A stretch of DNA of 64,000 nt from Edwardsiella anguillarum ET080813 (GTDB lineage: Bacteria; Pseudomonadota; Gammaproteobacteria; Enterobacterales; Enterobacteriaceae), in contig NZ_CP006664.1 in the NCBI RefSeq assembly GCF_000264765.2, forward strand, positions 248,001 to 312,000, written 5' to 3'. This document shows, piece after piece, positions 31,020 to 41,043 of this stretch. The notes beneath the pieces are model-generated. The model was not told where the DNA came from. It did not search any database and saw only the letters and a list, made by a program, of their open reading frames with translations. The position numbers and the translations under genes were made by a program. Position 1 is the stretch's first letter; each line of letters begins with the position of its first letter.

Positions 31020-31280
31020 CTACGCCTCCGGCGCCGTCGCCTGCTCCAGGTGCCGCAGATAGCCCAGGGCCGCCTCGCGGCTCTGTCCGCACATCTCAGC
31101 GCAGGGCTTCAGCTGTCCGCACACCGCCGGGCGCGTGGGGCTATGAAACAGGCGGCAGCGCATCATCTCATCCAGCTGCGGACAGGGGATCCCCGCCGGT
31201 TTGCCCTGCGGTAGCCCCGGAATCGGGCTGGATATCGACGGGGCAATACAGCAGGCACCGCAGTCGCTACGACACTCCAT
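31020..31280 (-). CDS. yeiW: Small Cys-cluster protein YeiW (YkgJ/UPF0153 family)
   Basis: An 86-residue protein with an [14 protein letters not shown] start and further Cys at [23 protein letters not shown]. Such spacing suggests a zinc or iron-sulfur site; function unknown. ATG 31280 is chosen after AAGGAG; the frame has a GTG just before it. It is convergent with setB (5-bp gap) and matches E. coli YeiW in size and location. Confidence 0.85.
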   Translation of the reverse strand: MECRSDCGACCIAPSISSPIPGLPQGKPAGIPCPQLDEMMRCRLFHSPTRPAVCGQLKPCAEMCGQSREAALGYLRHLEQATAPEA

Positions 31281-31495
31281 CACTCTCTCCTTGCCGCCTG
31301 AGGGCGGTCACTGATGCGCGCGGGTGGATAAAAAAACGCCGCCCGCGCGCCGGGCGCATACCCTACCAGAGCGCCGCCGCCGCCGCTACCCCCACCGCTG
31401 GTGAAATGCAGCAGTCGTGGATACCCCCTCCCGCCCCACGCGCCGGTGAACATTCGCCATTCGCCCTTTTTCTTATTCCGCCGCTGCGTAACCGG

Positions 31496-31535
31496 TTTAC
31501 TTTCCGCACGCGGCATCGTACTATTGAGCTAGTAC
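31496..31535 (+). promoter_or_regulatory. mtr promoter with overlapping TrpR-type operator
   Basis: TTTACT (31496-31501), a 17-bp spacer and TACTAT (31519-31524) form a good sigma-70 promoter. Overlapping the -10 is GTACTATTGAGCTAGTAC (31518-31535), a palindrome with perfect 6-bp arms GTACTA/TAGTAC and the CTAGTAC core of trp operators. The Trp repressor is known to control mtr in E. coli, so repression by TrpR with tryptophan is predicted. Confidence 0.8.
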
Positions 31536-31564
31536 ACAAGAATTTTTTCCAGGAGTAACGTCAC

Positions 31565-32815
31565 ATGACCATGGAGCAGACTTTGACCCACTCGCTGCAG
31601 CGCCCCTCTATTCTGGGCGGCGCGATGATCATCGCCGGCACCGCCGTCGGCGCCGGTATGTTTTCGATCCCCGTCGTCACCGCCGGCGTCTGGTTTAGCC
31701 TCTCCGTCGCGCTGCTGATCGTCACCTGGGCCTGCATGTATCTGTCCGGTCTGATGATCCTGGAGAGCAACCTGCACTACCCGGCGGGCGCCAGCTTTCA
31801 CACCATGGTCGGCGATCTGCTGGGGAAGGGATGGAACAGCGTCAACGGGCTGTCGATCGCCTTCGTGCTGTATATTTTGACCTACGCCTACATCTCCGCC
31901 GGCGGCTCCATCATCACCCATACCCTGGCGCCGCTGGCCGAGGTAGGGCAGCCGCTGGCCGGCGGAGTCTTCGCCCTGCTGGTTGGCTTTATCGTCTGGC
32001 TGTCAACCCGCGCGGTCGATCGCCTGAGCACCATACTGATCGGCGGAATGGTGATCACCTTCCTGCTGTCAACCGGCGATATGTTTACTCACGTCGACCG
32101 CGCGATCTTGTTTGACAGCGCGGATACCCAGGCGAACTACCTGCCCTACGCGCTGGCGGCGCTGCCCTACCTGCTGACGTCGTTCGGCTACCACGGCAAC
32201 GTGCCGGGGCTGGTCAAGTACTACAACAAAGACAGCCGCGCCGTGGTACGCAGCCTGCTGTACGGCACCCTGATCGCCCTGGTGATCTACATCTTTTGGC
32301 AGTACGTGATTCAGGGCAATATCAGCCGCGCCGCCTTCCGCCAGATCATCGCCGAAGGTGGCAATATCGGCAGCCTGCTCAAGCAGATGGGCAGCGTCGC
32401 CAGCGGCCCATTGGTCACACAGTTGCTGAACGCCTTCTCCTATATGGCGCTGGCCAGCTCGTTCCTCGGCGTCTCGCTGGGTCTGTTCGACTACATCGCG
32501 GATATGCTGCGCTTTGCGGATACCCCGAGCGGACGGGCCAAAAGCGCGCTGATCACCTTTGTCCCGCCGGCGATCGGCGCCCTGCTGTTCCCTAATGGCT
32601 TTCTGTACGCCATCGGCTTTGCCGGTCTGGCCGCGACGATCTGGGCGGTGATCGTCCCGGCGCTGATGGCGCGCGCCAGCCGGCGTCGCTTTCCCCGGGC
32701 GAGCTATCGCGTCCCCGGCGGGACGGCGGTCATCATCCTGGTTATCGCCTTTGGCCTGATCAGCGCCGCGGCCCATATTCTCTCTCTGTTCAATCTGTTA
32801 CCGATTTACCGCTAG
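31565..32815 (+). CDS. mtr: High-affinity tryptophan permease Mtr
   Basis: A 416-residue, 11-helix inner-membrane symporter of the HAAAP (Mtr/TyrP/TnaB) family. IAGTAVGAGMFSIPVV, NGLSIAFVLYILTYAYIS, FGYHGNVPGLVKYY and LLFPNGFLYAIGFAGLAATIWA follow E. coli Mtr closely. Start 31565 has AGGAG ten bases upstream; ATG 31571 is an alternative. It imports tryptophan with protons. The TrpR-type operator upstream supports Mtr over TyrP. Confidence 0.92.
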   Translation: MTMEQTLTHSLQRPSILGGAMIIAGTAVGAGMFSIPVVTAGVWFSLSVALLIVTWACMYLSGLMILESNLHYPAGASFHTMVGDLLGKGWNSVNGLSIAFVLYILTYAYISAGGSIITHTLAPLAEVGQPLAGGVFALLVGFIVWLSTRAVDRLSTILIGGMVITFLLSTGDMFTHVDRAILFDSADTQANYLPYALAALPYLLTSFGYHGNVPGLVKYYNKDSRAVVRSLLYGTLIALVIYIFWQYVIQGNISRAAFRQIIAEGGNIGSLLKQMGSVASGPLVTQLLNAFSYMALASSFLGVSLGLFDYIADMLRFADTPSGRAKSALITFVPPAIGALLFPNGFLYAIGFAGLAATIWAVIVPALMARASRRRFPRASYRVPGGTAVIILVIAFGLISAAAHILSLFNLLPIYR

Positions 32816-32822
32816 CGTCCGG

Positions 32823-32849
32823 GCGCCCTCTCCTGCGGGGGGCGCTTTT
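32823..32849 (+). terminator. Terminator after mtr
   Basis: Stem GCGCCC/GGGCGC with a loop of about 11 nt, followed by TTTT, a few bases past the mtr stop. Confidence 0.7.
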
Positions 32850-33002
32850 CCCCCGCCGATCCGACTTTTTACACCGCCTCCCCTTGCCTGAACCGCAGCG
32901 GGCGGGTAGTGTGTCGCCACCTGACCGCGTCCCGCCAGAGGCACTCCTGCCGGGCGGGCGCGCGGCCGAATAACCCCGCTGTTTTTTTAAGGTATTGCAA
33001 TC

Positions 33003-33575
33003 ATGGCCAGAGCTAACGAGATCAAACGCGGTATGGCGGTAAACTACAACGGTAAACTGCTGTTGGTCCGCGATATTGATATCCAGTCCCCCAGCGCGCG
33101 CGGCGCGGCAACCCTGTACAAAATGCGCTTTTCCGACGTGCGTACCGGGCTGAAGGTCGAAGAACGTTTTAAAGGCGACGATCTGCTGGAAACCATCACC
33201 TTAAGCCGCCGCCCCGTCACCTTTTCCTACATTGACGGCGACGAGTATGTGTTTATGGATGACGAGGACTACACCCCGTACACCTTCAAGAAAGAGCAGA
33301 TCGAAGACGAACTGCTGTTTATTCCGGAAGGCGGCATCCCGGGCATGCAGGTGCTAACGATGGAGGGCCAGGTGCTGGCACTGGAGCTGCCGCAGACCGT
33401 TGATATGGAGATCGTCGAGACCACGCCGAGCATCAAGGGCGCCTCCGCCAGCGCGCGCACCAAACCGGCCGCCATGTCAACGGGCCTGGTAGTGCAGGTG
33501 CCAGAATACCTGAGCAGCGGCGAGAAGATCCGTATTCACGTCGAAGAGCGCCGCTTTATGGGACGCGCCGACTAA
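33003..33575 (+). CDS. yeiP: Elongation factor P-like protein YeiP (EfpL)
   Basis: A 190-residue, three-domain EF-P paralogue. It begins [20 protein letters not shown] and ends with the OB-fold [21 protein letters not shown]. Unlike EF-P it has an Arg-containing loop ([12 protein letters not shown]) rather than the modified Lys. Members of this family help ribosomes through certain Pro-containing stalls. Gene size and neighbourhood match E. coli yeiP. A strong terminator follows. Confidence 0.95.
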   Translation: MARANEIKRGMAVNYNGKLLLVRDIDIQSPSARGAATLYKMRFSDVRTGLKVEERFKGDDLLETITLSRRPVTFSYIDGDEYVFMDDEDYTPYTFKKEQIEDELLFIPEGGIPGMQVLTMEGQVLALELPQTVDMEIVETTPSIKGASASARTKPAAMSTGLVVQVPEYLSSGEKIRIHVEERRFMGRAD

Positions 33576-33597
33576 GCCCGACGCCTAACGCAAACGA

Positions 33598-33631
33598 AAG
33601 GGGGGACGCCCATGCGTCCCCCCTTATTTTT
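33598..33631 (+). terminator. Terminator after yeiP
   Basis: A perfect 12-bp stem AAGGGGGGACGC/GCGTCCCCCCTT with a 4-nt loop, then ATTTTT. Could also serve uxuA, which ends 20 bp beyond on the other strand. Confidence 0.88.
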
Positions 33632-33649
33632 AGGCCATCGCCCGCGCCG

Positions 33650-34840
33650 TTACTTCATCTGCGGGAAATAGACCCGCTTGATGGCCAGCTCGACGCCGCG
33701 CACCTCGGCCAGCCCTTTCAGACGGCCAATGGCGGAGTAGCCCGGGTTGGTTTTCTTCTTCAGGTCGTCCAGCATCTGGTGACCGTGGTCCGGACGCATC
33801 GGAATCGGACGCATGTCGCCGGCCTGCTGACGACGGGACTCCTCCGTCAGGATCGCCTTGACCACCGCAAACATATCGACATCACCCTGCAGGTGAGCCC
33901 CCTCGTGGAAGCTCTTCGGGTTGGCCTCCCGGCAGGTGGCGCGCAGGTGGGTAAAGTGAATGCGATCGCCGAAGCGCTCGATCATCGCCACCAGGTCATT
34001 GTCGGCGCGTACGCCGTACGACCCGGTGCACATGGTAAAACCGTTGTAGACGCTATCGACGGCCTCTTTCAGCCACTGCATATCCTCGACGGTAGAGACG
34101 ATGCGCGGCAGACCCAGAATCGGACGCGGCGGATCGTCCGGATGCACCGCCAGACGCAGGCCGCAGGCCTCCGCCACCGGTACGATTTCACGCAGGAAGT
34201 GGGCCATATGCTCACGCAGCGCCGCTTTATCAATCCCATCATACTCCGCCAGGCGGGCGCGGAACTGATCCAGGGTGTAGCCCTCCTCCGCCCCCGGCAG
34301 ACCGGCGATGATATTGGCGGTCAGCTTGGCCACCTCGGCCTCGCTCATCGCGTCGAAGTAGGCCTTGGCCTGCGCCTGCTCTTCTGTGCTGTAATCCTCT
34401 GCGGCGCCCGGGCGCTTCAGGATATGCAGCTCAAAGGCGGCAAAGGCGATCTGGTCGAAGCGTAGCGCCTTGGAGCCGTCCGGCAGCTGGAACTCCAGAT
34501 CGGTACGCGTCCAGTCCAGCACCGGCATGAAGTTATAGCAGACGGTATCGATCCCGCAGGCTGCCAAATTGCGCAGGCTCTGCTTGTAGTTGTCGATATG
34601 GCGCTGGTAGTTGCCGGTCTGGGTTTTAATCTCCTCATGGACCGGAACGCTCTCCACCACCGACCAGGTCAATCCCTTCTCGGCCAACAGCGCTTTGCGT
34701 TTTTCAATCTCTTCCACGCTCCAGACTTCGCCGTTTGGAATATGGTGCAACGCCGTCACTACGCCGGTGGCGCCAGCCTGGCGGACATCATCAAGGGAAA
34801 CCGGATCGTTCGGGCCATACCAACGCCAAGTTTGTTCCAT
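33650..34840 (-). CDS. uxuA: Mannonate dehydratase
   Basis: A 396-residue enzyme that dehydrates D-mannonate to 2-keto-3-deoxygluconate in glucuronate breakdown; needs Fe or Mn. It begins [49 protein letters not shown] and [20 protein letters not shown] with metal-ligand His/Asp are clear, as is the C-terminal RPDHGHQML. It is divergent from uxuB with shared regulatory DNA, whereas in E. coli uxuA and uxuB are co-directional. Confidence 0.96.
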   Translation of the reverse strand: MEQTWRWYGPNDPVSLDDVRQAGATGVVTALHHIPNGEVWSVEEIEKRKALLAEKGLTWSVVESVPVHEEIKTQTGNYQRHIDNYKQSLRNLAACGIDTVCYNFMPVLDWTRTDLEFQLPDGSKALRFDQIAFAAFELHILKRPGAAEDYSTEEQAQAKAYFDAMSEAEVAKLTANIIAGLPGAEEGYTLDQFRARLAEYDGIDKAALREHMAHFLREIVPVAEACGLRLAVHPDDPPRPILGLPRIVSTVEDMQWLKEAVDSVYNGFTMCTGSYGVRADNDLVAMIERFGDRIHFTHLRATCREANPKSFHEGAHLQGDVDMFAVVKAILTEESRRQQAGDMRPIPMRPDHGHQMLDDLKKKTNPGYSAIGRLKGLAEVRGVELAIKRVYFPQMK

Positions 34841-35246
34841 CTACTGTTACCTTCTGCGGTGTGTTAACGGGTCTTCCTGTGACGGGTCAGACAGGTTTTA
34901 CGCTTCACGGCCTCCGCCGGCATAATCTGTCATACCAAATCGACACAGATATCACTCAGCTTTACCCTGACGCATCCGGGTGCAGCTGTCAAAAGCGAAA
35001 GTGTGATTGGTTGATCCGCCTCACGATTATCGGGTAATTTTGGACTAACCAATTTGATTTTCTATCATATCAATTTAGACTGCAAGCCTGTGTGATGCTG
35101 TCAGACCAAACCGACGACGCTGGGAAAAGCAGGCGCCATGCCGCTGAGTGCCATCAGCAAGTGGTCTAACACCTTTTATGGCTATAGCAACGAAACAGGC
35201 CGCCGAGGGCGGCGCTGCTTCCGTCATCCATCAGATGGAGTTACGA
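34841..35246. other. Divergent uxuA-uxuB control region
   Basis: About 400 bp of comparatively AT-rich DNA. It contains the TTGG-N5-CCAA palindrome at 35038-35054, and two similar half-site strings, TGTCATACCAAA near 34928 and TGTCAGACCAAA near 35099. These resemble UxuR/ExuR sites. Promoter hexamers were not resolved with confidence. Confidence 0.6.
35038..35054. promoter_or_regulatory. Putative UxuR/ExuR operator between uxuA and uxuB
   Basis: TTTTGGACTAACCAATT: arms TTGG and CCAA separated by 5 bp. It has the same form as the site upstream of the uxuR-type gene (41044-41060) and resembles the known UxuR consensus with TTGG and CCAA arms. Confidence 0.6.
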
Positions 35247-36719
35247 ATGAACAACCTCGCCAACTATACCTTACCGGCCGACGTACAGCGCCCCTCCTAC
35301 GATCGCAGCGCCCTGAAATCCCGCCTCGTGCACCTGGGATTTGGCGCGTTTCACCGCGCGCATCAGGCGCTGCTTACCGACCGCGTACTGAATACGCTGG
35401 GCGGCGACTGGGGTTACTGTGAGATCAACCTGATCGGCGGCGAAACGCTGATCGAACAGCTGCGCCAGCAGGATCACCTGTACAGCGTGCTGGAGAGGGG
35501 CGCCAGCCATAACCAGGCCATCGTCATCGGCGCGGTACATGAGTCGCTGCACGCCGCCCTCGACGGTATCGACGCGGTGGTCGAAAAGATGGCCGAGCCG
35601 CAGGTCGCCATCGTCTCCCTGACGGTCACCGAAAAAGGCTACTGCATCGAGCCGGGCAGCGGTCGTCTGGATCTCAGCAACCCGCTGATTAAGGCCGATC
35701 TAGCGCACCCGCAGCAGCCGGCGTCCGCCCCCGGCGCGATCGTAGAGGCCCTGCGTCTGCGCCGCGAGCGCGGCCTGCCTCCCTTTACGGTGCTCTCCTG
35801 CGACAATATCCCGGAAAATGGCCACGTGGTGAAAAATGCGGTGCTGGATCTGGCGCAGGCGCGCGATCCGCAGCTGGCGGCGTGGATCGCCGACAGCGTC
35901 ACCTTCCCCAGCACCATGGTCGATCGCATCGTACCGGCGGTCACCGAGGAGAGCCTGAGCCAGATCGGCGCCGCCCTCGGCGTCGACGACCCGTGCGGCA
36001 TCGCCTGCGAGCCCTTTATTCAGTGGGTGGTCGAGGACAACTTCGTCGCCGGACGTCCCGAGTGGGAAGCCGTCGGCGCCGAACTGGTCAGCGACGTACT
36101 GCCCTATGAGGAGATGAAGCTGCGTATGCTCAACGGCAGCCACTCTTTCCTAGCCTACCTGGGCTATCTGGCGGGTTATGAGCACATCAATGACTGCATG
36201 GAGGATGCCGCCTACCGCCAGGATGCCCATCGCCTGATGCTGCAGGAGCAGGCGCCGACCCTGAGCGTCAGCGGCGTCGATCTGGCGCGCTATGCCGCGC
36301 AGCTGATCGAACGCTACAGCAACCCGTCGCTGAAGCACCGCACCTGGCAGATCGCCATGGACGGTACCCAGAAGCTGCCGCAGCGCATGCTGGACTCCAT
36401 TCGCTGGCATCTGGCCCACGGCAGCGCCTTCCCCTGCCTGGCGCTGGGCGTCGCGGGCTGGATGCGCTATGTCGGCGGTACCGATGACGCAGGCCAAGCC
36501 ATCGATGTCCGCGATCCGATGGCGGAAACCCTGAAGCAGTGCGTAGCCAACAGCGCCGACGGCGCAGAGCGTGTCCAGGCGCTGCTGGGCGTCAGCGCGG
36601 TCTTCGGCGACGCACTGCCGCAGGAGCCCCGTTTTGTCGAGGCGGTGACCGTCGCCTACCTCTCACTGATGCAGCAGGGCGCGGCCCGCACCTGCGCTAC
36701 GCTGGCAAGCCAGGCGTAA
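35247..36719 (+). CDS. uxuB: D-fructuronate reductase (mannitol dehydrogenase family)
   Basis: A 490-residue NAD-dependent polyol dehydrogenase, reducing fructuronate to mannonate, the substrate of UxuA. The start at 35247 has GGAG upstream and gives MNNLANYTLPADVQRP; the frame extends to 35148 without a ribosome site. VHLGFGAFHRAHQA is the nucleotide-binding start, and VTFPSTMVDRIVP and KLRMLNGSHSFLAYLG carry the catalytic Lys/Asn/His region. Partner uxuA is divergent. Confidence 0.93.
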   Translation: MNNLANYTLPADVQRPSYDRSALKSRLVHLGFGAFHRAHQALLTDRVLNTLGGDWGYCEINLIGGETLIEQLRQQDHLYSVLERGASHNQAIVIGAVHESLHAALDGIDAVVEKMAEPQVAIVSLTVTEKGYCIEPGSGRLDLSNPLIKADLAHPQQPASAPGAIVEALRLRRERGLPPFTVLSCDNIPENGHVVKNAVLDLAQARDPQLAAWIADSVTFPSTMVDRIVPAVTEESLSQIGAALGVDDPCGIACEPFIQWVVEDNFVAGRPEWEAVGAELVSDVLPYEEMKLRMLNGSHSFLAYLGYLAGYEHINDCMEDAAYRQDAHRLMLQEQAPTLSVSGVDLARYAAQLIERYSNPSLKHRTWQIAMDGTQKLPQRMLDSIRWHLAHGSAFPCLALGVAGWMRYVGGTDDAGQAIDVRDPMAETLKQCVANSADGAERVQALLGVSAVFGDALPQEPRFVEAVTVAYLSLMQQGAARTCATLASQA

Positions 36720-36732
36720 TTCCGCCCCAACG

Positions 36733-36760
36733 CAGTCTGCCGCCCGGCGGCGGCAGACTG
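36733..36760. terminator. Hairpin between convergent uxuB and chemoreceptor genes
   Basis: A perfect 12-bp stem CAGTCTGCCGCC/GGCGGCAGACTG with a 4-nt loop, 13 bp after the uxuB stop. T-poor flanks. It may end transcription from either side. Confidence 0.6.
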
Positions 36761-36781
36761 TGCGTCCTTCCATCAAGAAGC

Positions 36782-38365
36782 CTAAGCTACCGCGGGCGAT
36801 AGCGCCGCCGCCTCGCTGACGTTGAATGCCGCCACGATCTCGGTCAACGCCTTGGCCTGCCCCTCCAGCGCATGGGATGCCGCCGTGGACTCCTCCACCA
36901 GCGTGGCGTTATGCTGCGTCACCGTATCCATCTGGTTGATGGCCTGATTGATCTGGGCAATCCCACGGCTCTGCTCCTCTGCGCTCGACGATATCTCCCC
37001 GATCAGACCGGATAAATGCGTAATGGCGCTAATGATATTCGCCATGGTGGCGCCGGCCGCCGACACATTGGCGCTGCCCTGATTGACCCGCTCGACCGAT
37101 GAGGCGATCAGCGTATTGATCTCTTTCGCCGCCTGGGCGCTGCGCTGCGCCAGACTACGCACCTCACTGGCCACGACGGCAAAACCGCGTCCCTGATCGC
37201 CGGCCCGCGCCGCCTCCACCGCGGCGTTAAGCGCCAGTATATTGGTCTGGAAAGCAATGCTATCGATGACGTTGGTAATTGAGGCGATATGCTTAGAGTT
37301 GCCGGCGATCTCCTCCATGGTCTTCACCACCTCTGCGATGGCCTGTCCGCCGGACTCCGCCGTGTGGGTTGCCTCGCCGGCCAGCTGCGCCACGTGGCGT
37401 GAGCTGTCGGTATTCTGATCGACAATGGAGGTCATTTGTTCCATGCTCGCGGCGGTCTCCTCCAGCGCAGCGGCCTGCTCCTCGGTGCGTGAGGCCAGAT
37501 TGCTGCTCCCCGAGGCAATCTCACCGGCGCCTGAGTAGATGGCGCCGGCGCTGTGGCGAACCGAGTCGACGATCTCCCGCAGCGCCCGCTGCATGTCATC
37601 GATATGCGCGGCCAGGATCCCCATTTCACTCTTGCCATGACGCTGAAAACGCTGCGTCAGATCCCCCTGAGCGATACGCTGTACGCTGCGAATGATGCGC
37701 TGCAGCGGTATCAGCATCGCCTGCTTAACCGATACCCAGCACAGCAGCAGGCACAGAATCGACAGCAGCGCCAGCAGCAGCAGCACCCACTTCATGATCT
37801 GGCTGGCGTGCTGACTTTTCTGCACCCCGACCTCCATCAGTCGGTCATGCTCCTCCTGCCATAAATTATATGCATGCTGTGTTTCAATATTCAGTGAAAT
37901 AAGCTGCTGGTTCAGCTCCACCGCGCGCTGAATATCGTTCTGCTTAAGCAGTTCAGCTATTTTAGACACCGTCGAAAGATATTTCGTGAAGTCATTATTA
38001 ACCCGATTGACTACGTTCACATCCAGCCCGTCAACGTCGGGAATATCTTTATAGGCCACGTAATTACTGCGCGCTTCGGCGATCCGCCGATCGGCGCGGG
38101 AGAAGAGTCCCTGCATCCGCTCCCGGTCGACCGTCGCCGCAACGGCCTGATTCTGAGCCTCTCTCAGCGTGGAGCGCGCCTGAACCAGGTTGATCCATGC
38201 GTCGCTAAAAAACATGACGTTACGCCGTGATTGATAGTTTTCCTGAATATGTCCAGCGTCGCTATTAATAACATCGTAAAAGAATATAAATGAAACCGCC
38301 TGGATTGAAAAAATTGCAACGATTATGATAGGAAGCAGTCTGGCTATTTTGATTTTAGAAAACAT
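36782..38365 (-). CDS. Methyl-accepting chemotaxis protein
   Basis: A 527-residue chemoreceptor. One transmembrane helix is at about residues 10-30 and a second near 190-210 ([19 protein letters not shown]). Between them is a helical periplasmic ligand domain of the four-helix-bundle type. A HAMP segment follows ([21 protein letters not shown]), then the long signalling coiled coil with its conserved tip [18 protein letters not shown]. The C-terminus ends AALSPAVA and lacks the NWETF-type pentapeptide that tethers CheR and CheB. The ligand is unknown; its place beside uxuB hints at a sugar-acid signal but this is only adjacency. Confidence 0.93.
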   Translation of the reverse strand: MFSKIKIARLLPIIIVAIFSIQAVSFIFFYDVINSDAGHIQENYQSRRNVMFFSDAWINLVQARSTLREAQNQAVAATVDRERMQGLFSRADRRIAEARSNYVAYKDIPDVDGLDVNVVNRVNNDFTKYLSTVSKIAELLKQNDIQRAVELNQQLISLNIETQHAYNLWQEEHDRLMEVGVQKSQHASQIMKWVLLLLALLSILCLLLCWVSVKQAMLIPLQRIIRSVQRIAQGDLTQRFQRHGKSEMGILAAHIDDMQRALREIVDSVRHSAGAIYSGAGEIASGSSNLASRTEEQAAALEETAASMEQMTSIVDQNTDSSRHVAQLAGEATHTAESGGQAIAEVVKTMEEIAGNSKHIASITNVIDSIAFQTNILALNAAVEAARAGDQGRGFAVVASEVRSLAQRSAQAAKEINTLIASSVERVNQGSANVSAAGATMANIISAITHLSGLIGEISSSAEEQSRGIAQINQAINQMDTVTQHNATLVEESTAASHALEGQAKALTEIVAAFNVSEAAALSPAVA

Positions 38366-38510
38366 GTGACCGATATTCTCTTGTCATTTGCACTCAAGTG
38401 TTAAAGATTATCGGCTAGGTCTCCTGTTTCTTTATCATTTTTTTAATAGAAATAACCGGGCATAAATTATACAAATATCCTGTACCCCCATCGGGCAGAG
38501 GAGAGCCCCC

Positions 38511-38528
38511 GGGCCCCGCGCGGGGCCC
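38511..38528. terminator. GC palindrome beside the end of the EAL gene
   Basis: GGGCCCCGCGCGGGGCCC is a perfect 18-bp palindrome just past the stop of the minus-strand EAL gene. No T run follows on that strand. It may be a weak terminator. Confidence 0.4.
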
Positions 38529-38529
38529 C

Positions 38530-40095
38530 CTAGCGCGGCTGACGCGCCTGCCTAACCACGCGCGTCAACCACTCCCGGGTAAAGTCCGGCAGCGGCAGCG
38601 GACGGCCAAACAGATATCCCTGCAGGTAATCCAGCCGATCGGCGCGCAGATGCTGCAGCTGCGCCTCGGTCTCAACCCCTTCCGCCAGGGTGACCATATC
38701 CAGCCGCTTGGCCAGCGCGATCACCGTATCCACGATGTGGCCCGACAGCATATCGCTGCCGATCATCCGCACGAAGCTTTGATCGATCTTGATGATGTCG
38801 AAATGATAACGCTGTAGATAGGCCAGGCTGGAGTGTCCGGTGCCAAAATCGTCCAGCGCCAGCAGCACCCCCAGCGCCCGCAGCTCGTGAAAGACTTGAT
38901 CCGTCAGCTCGCCGTCCGGCACCCGCTGGCGCTCGGTCAGCTCCAGCACCAGCCGAATCGGGTTGGCGGCAAAGGCATCGATAAAGCGTCGGCACTCCTC
39001 AACCAGGCTCAGATCGTTAAAATGGCTGGCGCTGATATTAAAACCAAAGTGAAAATGCGCCGGCAGGCTATGGCAGCGCGGCGCAAAATAGTCGCTGACC
39101 TGCTGCATAATATCGCGCGTCATCGGAACGATAAGGCCGCTGTCCTCCGCCAGTGGGATAAAGTTATTCGGCGGGATCAGTCCCATCTGGGGATGCTGCC
39201 AGCGCATCAGGATCTCGCAGCCGCTCAGCGACTCATCCGCGCCGTTGACCACCGGCTGAATATAGGGGATAAACTGATGACGCCGCAGCGCCTCGCGCAG
39301 GTAGGAGACCGGCGAGTTTACCTGCCCCGCCAGGCGGTAGGTGCCAACCCCGAAAACGATGGCCAGCACCAGGAACAGCACCAGACTCCCGCGGGAGTAG
39401 TCCAGCATATATGTCCAGTGGCTGTCGATCGGAACGACCGTGGCGACCGAGATCGGGTAGCGCGACGAACTGCGGACAAAGCGGTGTCCGTCCACCGACG
39501 GCGGCGCATCGACGACCTTACCCAGAGGATCCATCCAGCCCGCACCGATATGCAGATACAGCGGCGTCGGGGTACTGAGCGAGCGCAGAATATTCCGCAG
39601 GTAGTAACCGTCTATCCCCACCAGCACGCTGGTATCCCCCTGCCCGGGCTCACGAAACACCACCAGCGAGCGGTGAGGCGTAATCCGGTTGCCAGACATC
39701 AGGGTCAAGCGGCTCTTGGTGTAGTGGTCATAGCCGACTTCGGCATGAAAGGCGCCGTAGAGAGAGGAGCAGTAGATAGCGCTCGCCCGTGCCAGGCTGA
39801 CCGAACGCACGTCGGGTACCGTCGTCGCCTGAAGCGCCAGCATATTATGCAACACCGTATCGCAGGGCTGTCCGGCGTAACGCCGGACAGCATCGGCCGC
39901 CGTCTGGGCGTTGTCCAGCGCCTCATCGATCTGCCAGATGGCCAGCGTCAGCCGCTGTTTGGCCGACTCGGCCAATCCCCGCGAGGCCTGCCAGGAGATG
40001 GTGACGGTAGCCAGCAGCAGCACCATGCCCACCGCGCCCGCAGACAGCAGCGGGCGCAGATAGCTGCGCCATCGTTCGCCGCCCAGATGAATCAT
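38530..40095 (-). CDS. Membrane cyclic-di-GMP phosphodiesterase, CSS-EAL type
   Basis: A 521-residue protein with a periplasmic CSS-motif sensor domain between two transmembrane helices (about residues 15-35 and 230-255); IYCSSLYG carries the CSS motif and CDTVLHN the partner Cys. The C-terminal EAL domain has CEILMRWQHP (the signature Glu kept, EIL instead of EAL), ISASHFND, LALDDFGTGHSSLAYL, IIKIDQSFV and TLAEGVETEAQ. All residues needed for activity appear present, so it should degrade c-di-GMP, with redox or disulfide control by the CSS domain. In E. coli the similar pdeN (rtn) lies near mepS and yejA, so this may be a displaced counterpart. Confidence 0.92.
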   Translation of the reverse strand: MIHLGGERWRSYLRPLLSAGAVGMVLLLATVTISWQASRGLAESAKQRLTLAIWQIDEALDNAQTAADAVRRYAGQPCDTVLHNMLALQATTVPDVRSVSLARASAIYCSSLYGAFHAEVGYDHYTKSRLTLMSGNRITPHRSLVVFREPGQGDTSVLVGIDGYYLRNILRSLSTPTPLYLHIGAGWMDPLGKVVDAPPSVDGHRFVRSSSRYPISVATVVPIDSHWTYMLDYSRGSLVLFLVLAIVFGVGTYRLAGQVNSPVSYLREALRRHQFIPYIQPVVNGADESLSGCEILMRWQHPQMGLIPPNNFIPLAEDSGLIVPMTRDIMQQVSDYFAPRCHSLPAHFHFGFNISASHFNDLSLVEECRRFIDAFAANPIRLVLELTERQRVPDGELTDQVFHELRALGVLLALDDFGTGHSSLAYLQRYHFDIIKIDQSFVRMIGSDMLSGHIVDTVIALAKRLDMVTLAEGVETEAQLQHLRADRLDYLQGYLFGRPLPLPDFTREWLTRVVRQARQPR

Positions 40096-40246
40096 TTGCG
40101 TTTGTTACCTCCCGCTCGGCGCGTAGGCAGCCTATGCCACGCATAGGCTGCCCCGCACGCAGGCGCTGCGATAAGGGTCAAACCCGCTCTCCACGCTGCG
40201 GCAGCGCTCCTGACCCCGCCGGCGTATGCGGAAGACCGGCGACGTG

Positions 40247-40999
40247 CTATGGCGCCATGCCGCCCAGCGCCACCGGCGTAGAGTCAAACAGATAGCCGTC
40301 AAATCCCGGATCGTCTGGATTGGAGATCTCTAATAGCTTAGCCTTAACATTCTCCAAATGCTGCCACATCGCCTGTTTAGCGTCGCGCGCGTCGCGCCGC
40401 AGCACCGCCTGCAGGATCCGCTGATGATCCTCCAGCCAGTCCCAGCGGTAGCTGAAATCCTGGGTATGACCATGCAGTCCCGCCCACAGCGGATTATGCT
40501 TGCGCGCGCGCCAGGCATCCTCCACCATACCGGCCAGTACGCTGTTCTGCGTCGACTGCGCCAGCAGGCAGTGAAACTGCTCATCCGCGCTCTCATCGGC
40601 ACACCCTGCGTTCAGCGCCAGGCGCTCCTGCTCAATCGCCTGGCGCATCTTCAGAATATCGGACTTGGTAGCCTGCGTCGCGGCAAAGGCCGCGACCTCG
40701 CTCTCCAGCAGCTGGCGCGCTTGCAGCAGCTCAAAGGGGCCAAAGGTGTTCTCATCCAGGTTCCGCACCCGCGGGGAGGATACATTCTGCGGTAAAGCGA
40801 CGACGTATACCCCAGAGCCTTTACGAACATCGATCAGATGCTCCAGCTCCAGCATGATCAGCGCCTCGCGCACGACGCTGCGGCTCACGTCAAAATGTTC
40901 GGCAATATCGCGCTCCGGCGGCAGACGATCTCCGATGGGATAGTCGCCGCGCGCGATGGCAGTGCGCAGCGTATTGCCGACTTCCTGATACAATCTCAT
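40247..40999 (-). CDS. uxuR: GntR-family repressor, UxuR-like
   Basis: A 250-residue regulator of the FadR subgroup. The N-terminal winged helix (MRLYQEVGNTLRTAI, GDRLPPERDIAEHFDVSRSV, VREALIMLE) is followed by an all-helical effector domain starting at GPFELLQARQLLESEVAAF. AMWQHLENVKAKLLE and FDGYLFDS are shared with E. coli UxuR and ExuR, and on balance it is closer to UxuR. It should repress hexuronate genes until fructuronate is present. A matching palindrome lies upstream of its own start and another between uxuA and uxuB, pointing to autoregulation and control of both genes. Confidence 0.87.
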   Translation of the reverse strand: MRLYQEVGNTLRTAIARGDYPIGDRLPPERDIAEHFDVSRSVVREALIMLELEHLIDVRKGSGVYVVALPQNVSSPRVRNLDENTFGPFELLQARQLLESEVAAFAATQATKSDILKMRQAIEQERLALNAGCADESADEQFHCLLAQSTQNSVLAGMVEDAWRARKHNPLWAGLHGHTQDFSYRWDWLEDHQRILQAVLRRDARDAKQAMWQHLENVKAKLLEISNPDDPGFDGYLFDSTPVALGGMAP

Positions 41000-41043
41000 G
41001 ACGTGCCCCTCTGGCTGTGCCGCATCTGCGGAGTAAAAGCACC

